From assembly GCF_011516635.5 (NCBI RefSeq), contig NZ_CP096255.1, positions 7,562,501-7,626,500 on the forward strand: 64,000 bases of DNA, given 5' to 3'. The stretch is from Bradyrhizobium barranii subsp. apii (GTDB lineage Bacteria > Pseudomonadota > Alphaproteobacteria > Rhizobiales > Xanthobacteraceae). Made by a program: the position numbers and the translations under genes. Below, one piece after another: positions 9,128-18,478 of the stretch. Below the pieces are notes generated by a model. It was given only the letters and a program-made list of their open reading frames with translations. It was not told the origin of the DNA and searched no databases. The first letter of the stretch is position 1. Each line of letters starts with the position of its first letter.

Positions 9128-9457
9128 TCAGACCGTGCGAAAAATGAGCACGGCCGTGGCCAGCGAAATTCCACTTGCGAGCCAGAGGCTCGAAATCTCA
9201 AAACCTTCCTCGCCGATCGGCAGGGTGGCGAGTGTATCGGTGCCGGCGAAGGCGATCCACAGAAGGTGGATGACGGCCGCCGTGATCAGGGAGATGAACA
9301 GGCGGTCGCCCCGCGTCGTCGGAATGCTGAGCACGCCGACGCGCTCGGCTTCGGGATAGACCGCGGCGAGGTACGTCATGACCGCGAGGGTGGAGGCGAG
9401 CGCCACGAAGAAGATCGCCGTCGGCAGCGTCCAGGCCATCCATGCAATAGATTCCAT
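9128..9457 (-). CDS. glpU: DUF2160 small membrane protein of the glycerol transporter
   Basis: 109 residues with three predicted membrane segments (about 7-32, 52-72, 88-107) joined by short loops. DUF2160 proteins are found in rhizobial glycerol ABC operons between the permease and binding-protein genes; glpU is needed by association but its precise role is not known. It starts 10 nt after glpQ and ends 76 nt before the glpV start, in the same transcription unit. Confidence 0.9.
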   Translation of the reverse strand: MESIAWMAWTLPTAIFFVALASTLAVMTYLAAVYPEAERVGVLSIPTTRGDRLFISLITAAVIHLLWIAFAGTDTLATLPIGEEGFEISSLWLASGISLATAVLIFRTV

Positions 9458-9467
9458 CGATGCCTCC

Positions 9468-10273
<806 letters not shown>

Positions 10274-10274
<1 letters not shown>

Positions 10275-11248
10275 CAGGCCACTCCTTCCTTTGGCTTGAG
10301 TGCAGTCACGGGCTTGAGCACGGCCGAAGGCTTGGGCTCCGTTGCCGGCTCGGTCTCGGCCTGGACTTTGCGTTCGACGCCGGCATTGGTCATGACGGTA
10401 TAGAAGATCCAGCAGACGATCAGGATGATCAGATTATAGACCAGCGAGAGCGCCGCGGCCTTGCCGAGGTCGAACTGGCCGAGCGCGATCTTGACGAGCT
10501 CGATCGACACGAAGGTCGTCGAGTTGCCGGGTCCGCCACCCGTCACCACGAACGGCTCGGTGTAGATCATGAACGAGTCCATGAAGCGCAGCAGCACGGC
10601 GATCAGGAGCACGCGGTTCATCTTCGGCAGCTGGATCGCCTTGAACACGGCCCAGCGCGAGGCGCCGTCGATCTGAGCTGCCTGGTAATAGGCCTCGGGG
10701 ATCGACTTCAGGCCGGCGTAGCACAGCAGCGCGACCAGGCTGGTCCAGTGCCAGACGTCCATCACGATGACGGTAACCCAGGCATCGACGGCGTTGGAGA
10801 CGTAGTTGTAGTCGATGCCGATCGCATTGAGCACATAGCCCATCAGACCGATGTCGGGCCGGCCGAAGATCTGCCAGATCGTGCCGACCACGTTCCACGG
10901 AATCAGCAGCGGCAGCGCGAGGATGACGAGGCAGGCCGCCACCGTCCAGCCCTGGCGCGGCATCGACAGCGCGATGACGATGCCGAGCGGCACCTCGATC
11001 GCGAGGATCACCATCGAGAAGAACAGATTGCGGCCGAGCGAGGCGAGGAATCGGCCGCCGAGATCGGTCGAGGGATCGAGCAGTTCCTTGAACCAGCCGA
11101 CGCCGTTCCAGAAGAACTGGTTGTTGCCGAAGGTGTCCTGCATCGAATAGTTCACGACCGTCATCAGCGGCAGCACCGCCGAGAAGGCCACGACCAGGAA
11201 CACCGGCAGCACCAGGAACCAGGCTTTTTGGTTGACCGTCTTGTCCAT
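10274..11248 (-). CDS. glpP: Glycerol ABC transporter permease
   Basis: 324 residues, MalF-type permease with six or more predicted membrane helices and the EAA-like loop YYQAAQIDGASRWAVFKAI (about 198-216). The C-terminal tail is Pro/Lys/Glu-rich (PATEPKPSAVLKPVTALKP) and probably cytoplasmic. Its ATG shares base 11248 with the glpT stop, and its stop shares base 10274 with the glpQ start; the set is translationally coupled. Confidence 0.93.
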
Positions 11249-12333
11249 CAGGCGGCTCCCTCCACCAGAAGGCTGTCGGCATAGACGTGGACATGCGCCG
11301 GATCGAATTTCAGCCCGGCGCTGCCGTCCGCGCTGGTGAAGCCCGCCGGCGCGCGCGCCGCGATCTTGGCCTCGCCGATGCGGACGCGCGCGAAGCGGAT
11401 GAGGCCGAGGTCGTCGATGCGGTCGATCTTCGCACTGAGCAATCCGGGTGCGGGCGCGACGGCGTCGACGAACTCCGGACGCACGCCGATCTCGATCTTG
11501 GCGCCGGCAGGCAGGCTGTCATAGCTGCGGTTGAGCGCGATGACATTCCCGCCGATGCGCGCCTCGCGCCCCTTCACCTCTGCCGGCAGGATGTTCATGC
11601 CGGGCGAGCCGATGAAATAGCCCACGAAGGTGTGCGCCGGCTTGTCGAACAGCTCGGCGGGCGTGCCGCTCTGCACCACGCGGCCGTCATGCATGACAAC
11701 AACGGTGTCGGCGAAGGTCAGCGCCTCGGTCTGGTCGTGGGTGACGTAGATCATCGTCAGGTCGAGCTCGCGATGCAGCGCCTTCAGCTTGGAGCGGAGC
11801 TGCCATTTCAGCTCGGGATCGATCACGGTCAGCGGCTCGTCGAACAGCACGGCGGCGACGTCGGAGCGGACCAGGCCACGGCCGAGCGAGATTTTTTGCT
11901 TGGCATCCGCCGTGAGGCGCGTCGCCTTGCGATTGAGATAGGGCTCAAGATCAAGCAGGCGGCCGATCTCGGCGACGCGCTTGTCGATCTCGGCCTTCGG
12001 CACGCCGCGGTTCTTCAGCGGAAACGCCAGGTTCTGCCCCACCGTCATGGTGTCGTAGATCACCGGAAACTGGAACACCTGGGCGATGTTGCGCTTCTGG
12101 GTTGACAGCGGTGTGATGTCCTGGCCGTCGAACAGGATTTTCCCCCGCGACGGCGTGATGATGCCGGAGATGACGTTGAGCAGCGTGGTCTTGCCGCAAC
12201 CGGACGGGCCGAGCAGCGCGTAAGCACCGCCCTGCCGCCAGGTCATGGTCACCGGCTTCAGCGCAAAGCTTTCCTGCGGCGCATCATTGCCGCCGTAAGA
12301 GTGGGCGAGATCGACGAGGTCAATGCGGGCCAT
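11248..12333 (-). CDS. glpT: Glycerol ABC transporter ATP-binding protein with degenerate signature motif
   Basis: 361 residues. Walker A GPSGCGKTT, Walker B VLFDEP and the H-loop MIYVTHDQTEAL are canonical, but the ABC signature that is normally LSGGQ reads LTADAKQKISLGR. A TOBE-type regulatory domain follows (about 235-361). It pairs with GlpS, whose signature is canonical and whose H-loop is not, so the dimer should have one good and one weak ATP site. Coupled to glpP by a TGATG overlap. Confidence 0.93.
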   Translation of the reverse strand: MARIDLVDLAHSYGGNDAPQESFALKPVTMTWRQGGAYALLGPSGCGKTTLLNVISGIITPSRGKILFDGQDITPLSTQKRNIAQVFQFPVIYDTMTVGQNLAFPLKNRGVPKAEIDKRVAEIGRLLDLEPYLNRKATRLTADAKQKISLGRGLVRSDVAAVLFDEPLTVIDPELKWQLRSKLKALHRELDLTMIYVTHDQTEALTFADTVVVMHDGRVVQSGTPAELFDKPAHTFVGYFIGSPGMNILPAEVKGREARIGGNVIALNRSYDSLPAGAKIEIGVRPEFVDAVAPAPGLLSAKIDRIDDLGLIRFARVRIGEAKIAARAPAGFTSADGSAGLKFDPAHVHVYADSLLVEGAA

Positions 12334-12347
12334 GTCGCATCTCCCCC

Positions 12348-13424
12348 TTACGAGCTCGGCGCGGCGACCAGACGGTCGGCCGCGTCGAAGACGAAGATAT
12401 CATTGGGATCGAGCACGGCATCGATGGTCTGGCCGGGCTCAAACTCGTGCACGCCGTGCAGCACTGCCACCCAGTTCGATCCGTCGCGGGTCAGGTGCAC
12501 GAAACTCTCCGAACCGGTGATCTCGGTCACCGTCACCGTGGCGTGGAAGGCGTGGCGGTCGGTCTCGCCGTTGGCGAGGGCAAGCTGATGGGCGCGGAAA
12601 CCGACGCGATAGGCGCCGTCGGCGAGCGATGAATAGAGCCCGGAGGCCGGCGCGGCGATGCCGCCCGCATATTGCACAGAGCCGTTCTTCTTCTCGATGC
12701 CGACGAGGTTGAGCGGCGGATCGGAGAACACCTGGGCGACCCGCAGCGTCTGCGGACGGCGGTAGACGTTCGGCGTCTCGCCGATCTGGAGCGCCTGCCC
12801 CTCCCACATGCAGACCGTGTTGCCGCCAAGCAGCAGTGCTTCGGTCGGCTCGGTGGTGGCATAGACGAAGATCGCGCCGGACGCCTCGAAGATGCGCGGC
12901 AGCTCGGTACGCAGCTCCTCGCGCAGCTTGTAGTCGAGATTGGCGAGCGGTTCGTCGAGCAGCACGAGATCGGCGCCCTTCACCAGCGCGCGCGCCATCG
13001 CGGTGCGCTGCTGCTGGCCGCCGGAGAGCTGGAGCGGCGTGCGTTTCAGGAACGGCTCGAGCCGGAGCAGCCGCGCGGCTTCCGCCACGCGCTTCTCGAT
13101 CTCCTCGCGCGGCTTGCCCTGCACGCGCAGCGGCGAGGCGATGTTCTCGTAGACCGTCAGCGAGGGGTAGTTGATGAACTGCTGATAGACCATTGCGACC
13201 GAACGCTTGCGCACGTCGACGCCGGTGACGTCCTTGCCGTTGACCAGCACCTTGCCCGTCGTCGGCTTGTCGAGGCCGGCGAGCAGCCGCATGATCGAGG
13301 TCTTGCCTGACAGCGTCGGCCCAAGCAGCACGTTGAGCGTGCCGCTCTCGAGCGTCAGCGAGACGTCGCGGATGTGCGGTATCCCCTCGACGGTCCGGGT
13401 CACATGATCGAGCGTCACGGTCAT
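12348..13424 (-). CDS. glpS: Glycerol ABC transporter ATP-binding protein lacking the H-loop histidine
   Basis: 358 residues. Walker A is GPTLSGKTS, the signature LSGGQQQR is canonical and Walker B is LVLLDEP, but the H-loop position reads FVYATTEPTEAL with Thr where His is normal. A TOBE-type domain is at the C-terminus. The ATG at 13424 overlaps the glpD stop as ATGA, which fixes the start; the frame remains open to 13568 but that part overlaps glpD. The gene ends 14 nt before glpT. Confidence 0.93.
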   Translation of the reverse strand: MTVTLDHVTRTVEGIPHIRDVSLTLESGTLNVLLGPTLSGKTSIMRLLAGLDKPTTGKVLVNGKDVTGVDVRKRSVAMVYQQFINYPSLTVYENIASPLRVQGKPREEIEKRVAEAARLLRLEPFLKRTPLQLSGGQQQRTAMARALVKGADLVLLDEPLANLDYKLREELRTELPRIFEASGAIFVYATTEPTEALLLGGNTVCMWEGQALQIGETPNVYRRPQTLRVAQVFSDPPLNLVGIEKKNGSVQYAGGIAAPASGLYSSLADGAYRVGFRAHQLALANGETDRHAFHATVTVTEITGSESFVHLTRDGSNWVAVLHGVHEFEPGQTIDAVLDPNDIFVFDAADRLVAAPSS

Positions 13425-14971
13425 GAGCGTCCTCCCGCTTCCAGCAGGGGACTTTGCGGCACAGCGTGGGTTGCAATCCAGTCGTTCAATGCAGCAACCT
13501 CGTCGGCAGATAGTCGCAGGCCAAGTTTGGAGCGGCGCCAGACGATGTCTTCCGCCGTGACCGCCCATTCATTGGCCATGAGGTAGCGGACCTCGCGTTC
13601 GGTCAGTGTCGCGCCGAAGGCCTCGCCGAGATCGGCGGCCGACTTGGCATCGCCAAGCAGCTTGATGGCGCGGGTACCATAGGCGCGCGCGAGGCGCCGG
13701 GCATGCTCATGGCTGAGGAAGGGATAGCCGCGCTGGAGCTCGGCGATCAGGCCGTCGACGTCGGACACGCCCATGTCCCCGCCGGGCAGCGGCCATTTGC
13801 CGGTCCAGCCTTCGCGCGCTTTCGCACTGCGAAGATAGGGCGCGAGCCGTTCCAGTGCCTCTTCGGCGAGCCGGCGGTAGGTCGTGATCTTGCCGCCATA
13901 GATCGAGAGCAGCGGCACGCCGCCGGGTGTGTCGAGCTCGAACACGTAGTCGCGCGTCGCCGCCTTGGCTTCGCTGGCGCCGTCGTCATAGAGCGGCCGC
14001 ACGCCGGAATAGGTCCAGACCACGTCCGCTGAAGTCACCGGCTTGGCCAGATATTCGCTCGCGGCGGCGCAAAGGTACTCGATCTCTTCGGGCGTCGCCT
14101 TCACCTTGGCGGGATCGCCGTCATAATCGCGATCGGTGGTGCCGATCAGCGTGAAATCGTCCTGGTACGGAATCACGAAGATGATGCGGCCGTCCGCGTT
14201 CTGGAACATGTAGGCGCGGTCGTGGTCGTAGAGCTTTTTGACTACGATGTGCGACCCCTGCACCAGGCGCACCTTGGCCTTCGCGTTCACGCCGGCGCCG
14301 CGGCCGAGCACATCCTCGACCCAGGGGCCGCCGGCATTGACCACCGCGCGGGCCTGGATCGACGAACGCTCGCCGGTCAGCGTGTTGACCATGCTGACGG
14401 TCCAGATGCCGCCGGACTGCTTGATATCCGTCGCGCGGGTGCGGGTGCGGATCTCGGCGCCCTTGTCCGCGGCATCGCGCGCGTTGAGCACGACGAGACG
14501 GGCGTCGTCGACGAAGCAGTCGGAATATTCGAACGCGCGGCTGTAGCGGTTCGGGATCAGCGGACGGCCAACCTCGTCACGCCCAAGATCGACCGAACGC
14601 GTCGCCGGCAACAGGTGCCGGCCGCCGATATGGTCATAGAGAAAGAGGCCGAGGCGCAGCAGCCAGGCCGGACGCAGGCCCGCGTGATGCGGCAAAACGA
14701 AACGCAGGGGACGGATGATATGGGGCGCAATGCCCCAAAGGATCTCGCGCTCGATCAGCGCCTCGCGGACCAGGCGAAACTCGTAATATTCGAGATAGCG
14801 CAGGCCGCCATGCACCAGCTTGGTCGACCAGGACGAGGTCCCGCTCGCCAAATCGTTCATTTCACACAGGAAGACCGTGTTGCCCCGGCCCACCGCGTCG
14901 CGCGCGATGCCGCAGCCGTTAACACCGCCTCCGATAATGGCGAGGTCGAAAATACGCTCCAACAGACGCAT
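13421..14971 (-). CDS. glpD: Glycerol-3-phosphate dehydrogenase (FAD, aerobic type)
   Basis: 516 residues. Oxidises sn-glycerol-3-phosphate to dihydroxyacetone phosphate at the inner membrane and passes electrons to quinone. The FAD-binding loop IIGGGVNGCGIARDA (12-26), the FAD_G3PDH motif ASGTSSWSTKLVHGGLRYLE (about 43-62) and the C-terminal domain GAT...REVRYLMANEWAVTAEDIVWRR are present; length is normal. First gene of the transporter operon, so uptake and oxidation are co-expressed. No glycerol kinase gene is in the window. A palindromic operator lies 34 nt upstream. Confidence 0.95.
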   Translation of the reverse strand: MRLLERIFDLAIIGGGVNGCGIARDAVGRGNTVFLCEMNDLASGTSSWSTKLVHGGLRYLEYYEFRLVREALIEREILWGIAPHIIRPLRFVLPHHAGLRPAWLLRLGLFLYDHIGGRHLLPATRSVDLGRDEVGRPLIPNRYSRAFEYSDCFVDDARLVVLNARDAADKGAEIRTRTRATDIKQSGGIWTVSMVNTLTGERSSIQARAVVNAGGPWVEDVLGRGAGVNAKAKVRLVQGSHIVVKKLYDHDRAYMFQNADGRIIFVIPYQDDFTLIGTTDRDYDGDPAKVKATPEEIEYLCAAASEYLAKPVTSADVVWTYSGVRPLYDDGASEAKAATRDYVFELDTPGGVPLLSIYGGKITTYRRLAEEALERLAPYLRSAKAREGWTGKWPLPGGDMGVSDVDGLIAELQRGYPFLSHEHARRLARAYGTRAIKLLGDAKSAADLGEAFGATLTEREVRYLMANEWAVTAEDIVWRRSKLGLRLSADEVAALNDWIATHAVPQSPLLEAGGRS

Positions 14972-15004
14972 CCCCCGGCGACCGCTCGTTCCTTCGAGCG
15001 ACTA

Positions 15005-15041
15005 CTTTCGTTTTTGATTAGATCACACCGAAAAACGAAAG
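15005..15041. promoter_or_regulatory. Probable GlpR operator upstream of glpD
   Basis: Perfect 11-bp inverted repeat CTTTCGTTTTT / AAAAACGAAAG with a 15-nt spacer, 34 nt before the glpD ATG. TTTCG/CGAAA-type half-sites fit DeoR-family repressors, and a DeoR-family gene lies 0.9 kb away. The site is seen; binding by GlpR is inference. Confidence 0.65.
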
Positions 15042-15148
15042 CAAGATGAAAGAGAGGCGGAAGGAAGTGAAACAGGAACTTTCTGGTGGGCAATCAGCCG
15101 TGGAAATGGGCAGTTCGGACGCCAATCGAAACCGCAATACGATCTTGA

Positions 15149-15184
15149 ATAGTCACGTAGAGCCAATATAGTCATAATAGTCAC
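15149..15184. promoter_or_regulatory. AT-rich direct repeats upstream of the toxin-antitoxin pair
   Basis: ATAGTCAC, ATAGTCAT and ATAGTCAC start at 15149, 15168 and 15177, in an unusually AT-rich stretch just before the antitoxin ATG. Antitoxins of this class often autoregulate through such repeats; the assignment is inference. Confidence 0.4.
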
Positions 15185-15200
15185 ATTAGTTATATTCGGC

Positions 15201-15482
15201 ATGACAGACCGCAGCACCGCCCCCGATTCGCCCCCGACTGACACGTGGACGCTCGCCAATGCCAAGGCGCGCCTTTCCGAGGTGGTCGATCGCGCCCAAA
15301 CTGGCCCCCAGATCATCACCCGACACGGCAGACCCAATGCGGTTGTCGTTTCCGCGGATGAATGGGCGCGAAAGACGGCACGCAAAGGCACGCTGGCCGA
15401 ATTCCTGCTGGCTTCGCCGCTGCGCGGTGCCGACCTCGAACTTGAACGGGTGCAGGACGAACCGCGCGACGAGATGCCGTGA
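15201..15482 (+). CDS. Phd/YefM-type antitoxin
   Basis: 93 residues. The core TWTLANAKARLSEVVDRAQ, then PQIITRHGRPNAVVVSADEW, is the PhdYefM fold that binds DNA and the toxin; the C-terminus is acidic and would wrap the toxin. Its stop overlaps the next start (GTGA), the normal arrangement of a type II pair. The cassette sits on the plus strand between glpR and glpD, which face the other way, so it is likely a later insertion. Confidence 0.9.
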   Translation: MTDRSTAPDSPPTDTWTLANAKARLSEVVDRAQTGPQIITRHGRPNAVVVSADEWARKTARKGTLAEFLLASPLRGADLELERVQDEPRDEMP

Positions 15483-15904
15483 ACCTGCTCCTCGACACCA
15501 ACGTGCTGTCGGAGGTTCAGCGGCCGGCGCCTTCCGCGAAAGTCCTGGCATGGCTCGATACGGTCGATGAGGATCGCGCGTTCATCAGCGTTGCCTCGAT
15601 CGCCGAGCTTCGTCGCGGCATCGCCCTGCTGGACGATGGCCGTCGGCGCGCCGCGCTGGGCGCTTGGCTCGCCCATGACCTGCCGGCTCGGTTCGCGCAG
15701 CGCATCCTGCCGATCGACCACGCGGTCGCTGAGCGCTGGGGCGACCTGATGGCGCAGAGCCGTCGCAATGGCGTTGCGTTGTCCGTGATGGACGGCTTCT
15801 TTGCGGCCACCGCGCTCGCCAACGAGCTCACGCTCGTCACACGCAATGTGAAGGATTTTGCGGCCTTCGGCGTTCCGCTGCTTGACCCATGGAGCGACGC
15901 CTAA
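15479..15904 (+). CDS. PIN-domain toxin (VapC-like ribonuclease)
   Basis: 141 residues. PIN-domain endoribonuclease; the acidic metal-binding residues are seen in LLLDTNVLSE (Asp), SIAELRRGI (Glu) and VMDGFFAATA (Asp), with the typical LVTRNVKDF near the C-terminus. The start is GTG at 15479, overlapping the antitoxin stop. It ends 4 nt before the 3' end of the convergent glpR. VapC toxins commonly cut tRNA, but the target here cannot be read from sequence. Confidence 0.9.
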   Translation: MNLLLDTNVLSEVQRPAPSAKVLAWLDTVDEDRAFISVASIAELRRGIALLDDGRRRAALGAWLAHDLPARFAQRILPIDHAVAERWGDLMAQSRRNGVALSVMDGFFAATALANELTLVTRNVKDFAAFGVPLLDPWSDA

Positions 15905-15908
15905 GCCG

Positions 15909-16757
15909 CTATCTCAGCCGGACCACCGGCGCGGCTTCGGGCGCGGCATCCTGCGCTTCGGCCTGCGCATCATCGATATCCGCCGCATCCTTCGGCATCG
16001 CCGCCATCACCTCGATGCCCTTGCTGTGGCAGATGGTGGCGAGGCGCTCGGGCAGTTCCTGGTCAGTCACGAAGGTCTGGATCTGGGTGATATGGGCGAT
16101 GCGCACCGGCGCGCTGCGGCGCAGCTTGGTGGAGTCGGCAACCAGCATGACGCTGCGGGCATTGGCGATGATGGCTTGCGCCACCTGCACCTCGCGATAG
16201 TCGAAGTCGAGCAGCGCGCCCTCCTCGTCGATCGCGGACGCCCCGATGATGGCGTAGTCGACCTTGAACTGGCCGATGAGCTGCGTCGCGGTCGAGCCGA
16301 CCACCGCGCCGTCGGCACGCCGCACCGTGCCGCCGGCGACCACCACCTCGATGCGGGGATGGCGGTAGAGCAGCATCGCGACGTTGAGATTGTTGGTGAT
16401 GACGAGGAGGTCCTCGTGCGAGGTCAGCGCGCTCGCCACCTCCTCGGTCGTGGTGCCGATATTGATGAAGAGCGAGCAGCCGTTCGGGATCAGCGAGGCG
16501 GCCGCAGCCCCGATCGCCTTCTTTTCGTCGGCGGCGACGAACCGCCTCGCCTCATAGGCGAGGTTTTCGACGCCGGAGGCGATGATGGCGCCGCCGTGGA
16601 TACGGGTCAGCGAGCGGCGCTCGCAGAGATCGTTGAGATCCTTGCGGATCGTCTGCGCCGAGACCTCGAACCGGCGCGCGAGCTCCTCGACCATGACGCG
16701 CCCCGAGGCGCGCGCGATGTTGAGGATTTCGGCTTGGCGATGGGTCAATCCGGTCAC
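15909..16757 (-). CDS. glpR: DeoR-family transcriptional regulator, likely glycerol repressor
   Basis: 282 residues, GTG start with GAGG at 8 nt spacing. The N-terminal DeoR helix-turn-helix (EELARRFEVSAQTIRKDLN, about 22-40) is followed by RIHGGAI and a DeoRC sugar-phosphate sensor domain (about 78-235, FINIGTTTEEVA). The tail is Ala/Asp-rich. Its position beside glpD and the palindrome there suggest it represses the glp operon and responds to glycerol-3-phosphate. In the usual arrangement it would be transcribed into glpD; here the toxin-antitoxin pair intervenes. Confidence 0.88.
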   Translation of the reverse strand: MTGLTHRQAEILNIARASGRVMVEELARRFEVSAQTIRKDLNDLCERRSLTRIHGGAIIASGVENLAYEARRFVAADEKKAIGAAAASLIPNGCSLFINIGTTTEEVASALTSHEDLLVITNNLNVAMLLYRHPRIEVVVAGGTVRRADGAVVGSTATQLIGQFKVDYAIIGASAIDEEGALLDFDYREVQVAQAIIANARSVMLVADSTKLRRSAPVRIAHITQIQTFVTDQELPERLATICHSKGIEVMAAMPKDAADIDDAQAEAQDAAPEAAPVVRLR

Positions 16758-16848
16758 GGCGATGGCCTCACATCAGGAAGGCGCATGGTGCGGCGGTTCG
16801 CACGTTCGGTCAATGCGCTCGGCGATCACGGTTAACGGACAAAGCCTC

Positions 16849-17547
16849 TCACCATGCCATCGCGGCGGCGAGACGCGCGAGCAGTTCCGGATCGTCGAAC
16901 GCGCTGGCGGAGGCAACCGCGCCGGCGCCAACAAGGTCGGCATGGCTGAGGCTCGTCCGGATGCCGATGGTCGGAATGCCGGCGGCCGTCGCCGACTGCA
17001 CGCCGGAGCGGGAATCCTCGAACGCGATCGAAGCCGTCGCGCTGCCGCCGACGAAACGCAGCCCCTCCTGATAGGGCAGCGGGTGCGGCTTGCCGTGCGG
17101 CAGCTCGTCGCCGATCACAAGTGCCCTGAAGCGGTGCGTGATGCCGAGGCCCGAAAGCAGCAGCTCCGCGTTGAGGCGCGGCGCGTTGGTCACGGCGACC
17201 ATGGGAATGCCGGCGGCATCCGCCCGGTCGAGCAGCGCCATCAGGCCCGGAAGCGGCTCGATCTGTCCGGCGACGAGTGTGCGGAAGACGACCTCCTTCT
17301 CTCCGAGGATCACGGCGCGCCGTTCCACGGTTTCGTCGGGCAGAAAACGCTCGCCGATCGACGCATTGGCGAAGCCTTGCAGCTCCCTGGAAAAGCGTGC
17401 GTGATCGAACACATGGCCGCGCGGCCCAAGCACCTGGTTGAACGCCTTGAGGTGCAGCGGGTCGGTGTTGGCCAGCGTGCCGTCGATGTCGAACAGCAGC
17501 GCCCTGCCCGTCACTTGCCCCTGCGCCTGCCCTTTGGCCTCGATCAT
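16849..17547 (-). CDS. HAD-superfamily phosphatase (beta-phosphoglucomutase/phosphoglycolate-like)
   Basis: 232 residues. HAD motif I LLFDIDGTLANTDPLH with the nucleophile Asp, motif II VAVTNAPR (Thr), motif III Lys in LPHGKPHPLPY and motif IV FEDSRSGVQSA. A helical cap of the type 1 kind follows motif I. The ATG at 17547 is preferred because the longer frame begins with GTG and has no ribosome site. It lies 91 nt after the glpR start on the same strand, and a role in sugar or glycerol phosphate turnover is possible but not shown. Confidence 0.85.
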   Translation of the reverse strand: MIEAKGQAQGQVTGRALLFDIDGTLANTDPLHLKAFNQVLGPRGHVFDHARFSRELQGFANASIGERFLPDETVERRAVILGEKEVVFRTLVAGQIEPLPGLMALLDRADAAGIPMVAVTNAPRLNAELLLSGLGITHRFRALVIGDELPHGKPHPLPYQEGLRFVGGSATASIAFEDSRSGVQSATAAGIPTIGIRTSLSHADLVGAGAVASASAFDDPELLARLAAAMAW

Positions 17548-17701
17548 TTCCGTACTTTCCCGAATGCACGATGCATCAATGCGAAACACGTATCAATGCA
17601 GCCCCGATCGCGCAATGACGCATCGACATGACCGCCACGCGACACTCGACAAAGTCGCGCGCGGCTGCAACACTCCGCGCAAGATCAAAAAGGAGGAAAC
17701 G

Positions 17702-18151
17702 ATGACGATCAACCGACGCGATCTGGCTCTCTCAACTCTGGCGGTCTCTGCGCTTGCTCTCACACCGGCGCTGGCCGCTTCGGCGGACGAGGAAGCCGTG
17801 GCGAAGAAGGTCGAGGCCTTCCGCCTTGCCCAGATCGCGGCCGATCCCAAGGCGCTCGGCGCGCTCTGCGCCGACGAGGTGAGCTACAGCCATTCCAACG
17901 GCAAGGTCGAGGACAAGGCGACCTTCGTCACCAACGCCACCGACGGCAAATCAAAATTCCTGTCGATCGAGTACAAGGACCCGACCATCAAGGTCGTCGG
18001 CCCCGCCGCGATCGTGCGCTTCCACTGGATGGGCGAACAGGAAATGGCGGCCGATGGGAAAAAAGTATCGACCAATCTTCACATCCTGATGAACTGGCAG
18101 AAGCAGGGCGACGATTGGAAGCTGCTGTCACGGGCCGCAACAAAGTTGTGA
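17702..18151 (+). CDS. Exported NTF2-like (DUF4440-type) protein, copy 1
   Basis: 149 residues. AAGGAGG precedes the ATG. The N-terminus MTINRRDLALSTLAVSALAL looks like a Tat or Sec signal peptide with cleavage near ALAASA, giving a mature NTF2-like cone (EAVAKKVEAFRLAQIAADP, CADEVSYSHSNG, LHILMNW, WKLLSRAATKL). Such domains bind small molecules or act as enzymes; the role is unknown. A second copy lies 0.7 kb downstream, together with a duplicated intergenic region. Confidence 0.88.
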   Translation: MTINRRDLALSTLAVSALALTPALAASADEEAVAKKVEAFRLAQIAADPKALGALCADEVSYSHSNGKVEDKATFVTNATDGKSKFLSIEYKDPTIKVVGPAAIVRFHWMGEQEMAADGKKVSTNLHILMNWQKQGDDWKLLSRAATKL

Positions 18152-18163
18152 TGGCGACTCTTA

Positions 18164-18313
18164 CCCTCTCCCCCTGTGGGAGAGGGTGGCTCGCCGCGCA
18201 GCGGCGAGACGGGTGAGGGGTATGCTTCCGCGAGTAACTCTCTCGCTTCCGAATGCGCCGATAGAACCCCTCATCCGGCGCTTCGCGCCACCTTCTCCCA
18301 CAAGGGGAGAAGG
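18164..18313. repeat. Interspersed palindromic repeat, family A (copy 2)
   Basis: CCCTCTCCCCCTGTGGGAGAGGG followed by inverted CGCCGC-type and CTTCTCCCACAAGGGGAGAAGG modules. It is nearly identical to 18887-19066 because both belong to the same tandem duplication. Confidence 0.88.
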
Positions 18314-18478
18314 AAAAGGCAGCGGCATCAAGGGCTGCAAAAAATTCCGACCACGCTTTGCGCGTCAGAAATCGCGCCGCCTGGCGCAATGCAGCGTATT
18401 GCGACGACGATTGCGACCTGGCGCTCGACACAATCAAGTGCGGCTGCAACAGTGGGCGCAAGATCAAGGACGGAGGAT

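Noticed and set aside
7057..9147. Plus-strand open frame of 696 codons
   Set aside because: Antisense to glpV, which has a signal peptide, ribosome site and terminator; the plus frame starts in a repeat.
15909..17547. HAD phosphatase as a glycerol-3-phosphate phosphatase of the glp system
   Set aside because: Only its neighbourhood suggests it; the motifs fit many sugar-phosphate HAD enzymes, so no gene name was given.
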